From assembly GCF_000330505.1 (NCBI RefSeq), contig NW_004440163.1, forward strand, positions 95,205-159,204: DNA of 64,000 bases, written 5' to 3'. The notes beneath the pieces are model-generated. The model had not been told where the DNA came from. It did no database searches and saw nothing but the letters and a program-made list of their open reading frames with translations. This DNA is from Entamoeba invadens IP1 (lineage: Eukaryota > Evosea > Mastigamoebida > Endamoebidae). Of the stretch, positions 62,192-64,000 are shown piece by piece. Numbering within the stretch: position 1 is the first letter of the stretch; every line of letters begins with the position of its first letter. Both the position numbers and the translations under genes were made by a program.

Positions 62192-64000
62192 TATATATAA
62201 ACACTCCATTAGTTTATTATTTTAATAATAATATTTGGGAATTGAAATTTGTTAAATAAAGTTCTTTAAGTTGGAGCAAATTATACGTATAGAGACGGGT
62301 TTAACATCCTAAATTTTATTCTGGTTTTGTTGAAAATGTTAAAGACAAAGGTTTTAAGTTTAAACTGAACTATTAATTAATAACAATAAATTATATTTCA
62401 ATAGTACATTATTAATGAACATAAAAATGACAGAATAATCACAAAACAAATTCTATTAACATAGTTGAATAAAATGTAATTTTTACTATAAAAATGTTAA
62501 AAAGTTAAATGGCAAATTACCACATTGTAACAATAAGTTATTATTTATGTTATTAAAAAATCATAACAATACATATTAATTAAAATAGAAACATACGGCA
62601 AATACCAACAAAAACCGTTTAAAAAACAAGGCATGTTAATCATTACATCTAACATGTAATAATGAAGATTGTCTGTCTATATTTACTATCCACACCTTTT
62701 CAGCCTATCCACAGTAAACTATGCCGTAGTTTTTTATGACAAATTATAGAGGGCGAAAAAAACCGCTGGGATCTAAGAACTCGCATTGTTTGGTAAAAGT
62801 TGAAATTTCATTAAAAAAAACAAAAAACGTCACAAACGTTGTATAATTGCGTATTGACATAAAAGTTGTTTTTGCCTTCGATACAATATTTATGGTTTTA
62901 ACAAATTTTTTTGTTTATTTTTTTCCCGTTATTTCAGAACATTAATAGCTGTAAAACAAAAATAATGACTGTTTTTAATAACGGTCACTATTTATTCAAA
63001 AATACTAGTAAGCACCAATTTAATTGTAGAATAATTATAATATTACTTTTATAAATTCAATTATGTCTCTTCCAACTATATTAATCAGGCTCATATGACT
63101 TGAGCAGTCCTCTTTTTGAACTATCCCATTTTAACCTCTTTGTGTTTCATGTAGTTGGTTATCCATCGAGTGTGTACTTTCATAAAATGCCAAAATCACT
63201 ATAATACTAATTAAACTTCAAGAAAAACATTTAAAGTGTAGTTATTTGAACACATATAAAACAAAAATACCGGATAATGAGACAAAGAGTCAGATGTTCA
63301 AAGCATCTTGTAAATTGTAATTAAATAATTAACCGAACAATGTCTGTTGCTGTTTGAACGATAATAATCATTGTTTGCTAAAAATTGAAATGACGTAGGG
63401 AGATATTATACATTAATAATGATATACATTAATATGATAAAATGTGAACATATACTCCAATTCATTTTCAATTGTTGTTTGTGATTAAAAGTTTTCTGTC
63501 AGAGTTTAAATAAAAAACAATAAAAATATAATTAAATGTGGAGAGCAGTTTTAAAATAGTAATTAACAAATATATATCAAACGATTTTTATGTTAAATTC
63601 AGTTTAAAACGTTATTTGATTAATAATTGTCTATTTCTGTCTTAAAAATCGGGTCCGGTATTATTATCTTATTATTTTTTTAATTCAAAAAAATAATGAA
63701 ATTGTTTTGGATGATTACCCGAAATATTCTACTTGGTACAGCCCAATTAGTATAGAATAACATTTGAAACGAAATAAATTTTTCAGACTGACTTTGTCTT
63801 GTTTCAAGAAATAAGAATAAATAATTAAAGTTAATTAATTAGTATTTCAAATAGTTGATTTGATACAAATGAATTAACTTTAATTATTTAACAAATGAAA
63901 ATATATTTTTGATCAATTATAAAAAGATTATTATGAAATTAATTATAACTTAAAAAAATTAAAAGTAATTTTTTTAGAAAACCGGTTTAAGTGATTGTAA
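62192..64000. other. Gene-free AT-rich right end of window
   Basis: 1.8 kb without a supported gene. Contains paired TATCCACA words at about 62687-62713, a GCGAAAAAAACCGCTGGG stretch at about 62756-62773 that resembles the pogo terminal repeat, and the hairpin at 63818-63890. Confidence 0.5.
63818..63890. repeat. 73 nt hairpin with 19 bp perfect outer stem
   Basis: TAAATAATTAAAGTTAATT at 63818-63836 is the exact reverse complement of 63872-63890. Inside, GTATTTCAAAT and ATTTGATAC nearly pair as well, extending the stem. May be a tiny MITE or a cruciform-forming site. Confidence 0.75.

Noticed and set aside
1..64000. CRISPR arrays, operons, bacterial ribosome-binding sites
   Set aside because: None present; intron structure and gene content are eukaryotic.

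Overview
The window reads as nuclear DNA of an Entamoeba species, most likely the reptile parasite Entamoeba invadens or a close relative. It is AT-rich, with compact genes on both strands and short 40-101 nt introns. Nearly all of these introns open with GTTTGT and close with TAG or CAG, the Entamoeba splice signature. Gene content fits: transmembrane TKL receptor kinases, TLDc-like proteins, RasGAP, RapGAP, Rho and Rab proteins, a small cyst-wall-lectin-like protein and a bacterial-type peptidase T. The species call is inference; no rRNA or tRNA gene is present to anchor it.

Layout. 0.9-16.8 kb: sphingomyelin-synthase-like enzyme, ESCRT-III Vps2/CHMP2, a KDEL-tailed thioredoxin-fold protein without CXXC, an SLC35F6-like transporter, a serpin, a Ste20 kinase, a CTU2-like tRNA thiolation protein, an AMPK-beta-like gene with a frameshift, a prominin/tweety-like pentaspan protein and a receptor kinase. 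18.2-28.7 kb: unknown proteins, a Cys-rich GPI-type surface protein, a TLDc-like protein, a 1.09 kb TA-flanked element carrying a broken HSP70 fragment, an MFS transporter and a URI/prefoldin-like protein. 28.9-31.1 kb: a HARBI1-like DNA transposon. 31.6-46.6 kb: PUT-type amino acid/polyamine permease, TLDc-like protein, secreted protein, AFG2/SPATA5 AAA ATPase, peptidase T, SDR, a PH-like gene with an internal stop, a large unknown protein and a divergent TKL kinase. 48.0-56.2 kb: RasGAP, type I surface glycoprotein, a 252 bp MITE, a three-exon RapGAP, a Rho and a Rab GTPase. 56.2-64.0 kb: no host gene recognised; a 4.4 kb pogo-like transposon with perfect terminal inverted repeats sits in very AT-rich DNA.

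Many open frames begin with TTG or GTG; I moved starts to the first sensible ATG. Several genes become complete only when GTTTGT introns are removed (Vps2, MFS, permease, AFG2, RapGAP, Rho, Rab). In each of those the reading frame and family homology agree across the junction, and together they form an internally consistent intron set.

The most interesting signals are the HSP70 gene fragment captured between mariner-type terminal repeats, the pogo-like element with repeated subterminal motifs and a second outer pair of inverted repeats placed almost symmetrically outside it, the MITE about 135 bp upstream of a surface glycoprotein, and several enzymes with altered key residues (redox-less PDI, DYW-type kinase, Rab with WDTCGQE, Rho with LKTD, AFG2 with a degenerate first AAA domain).
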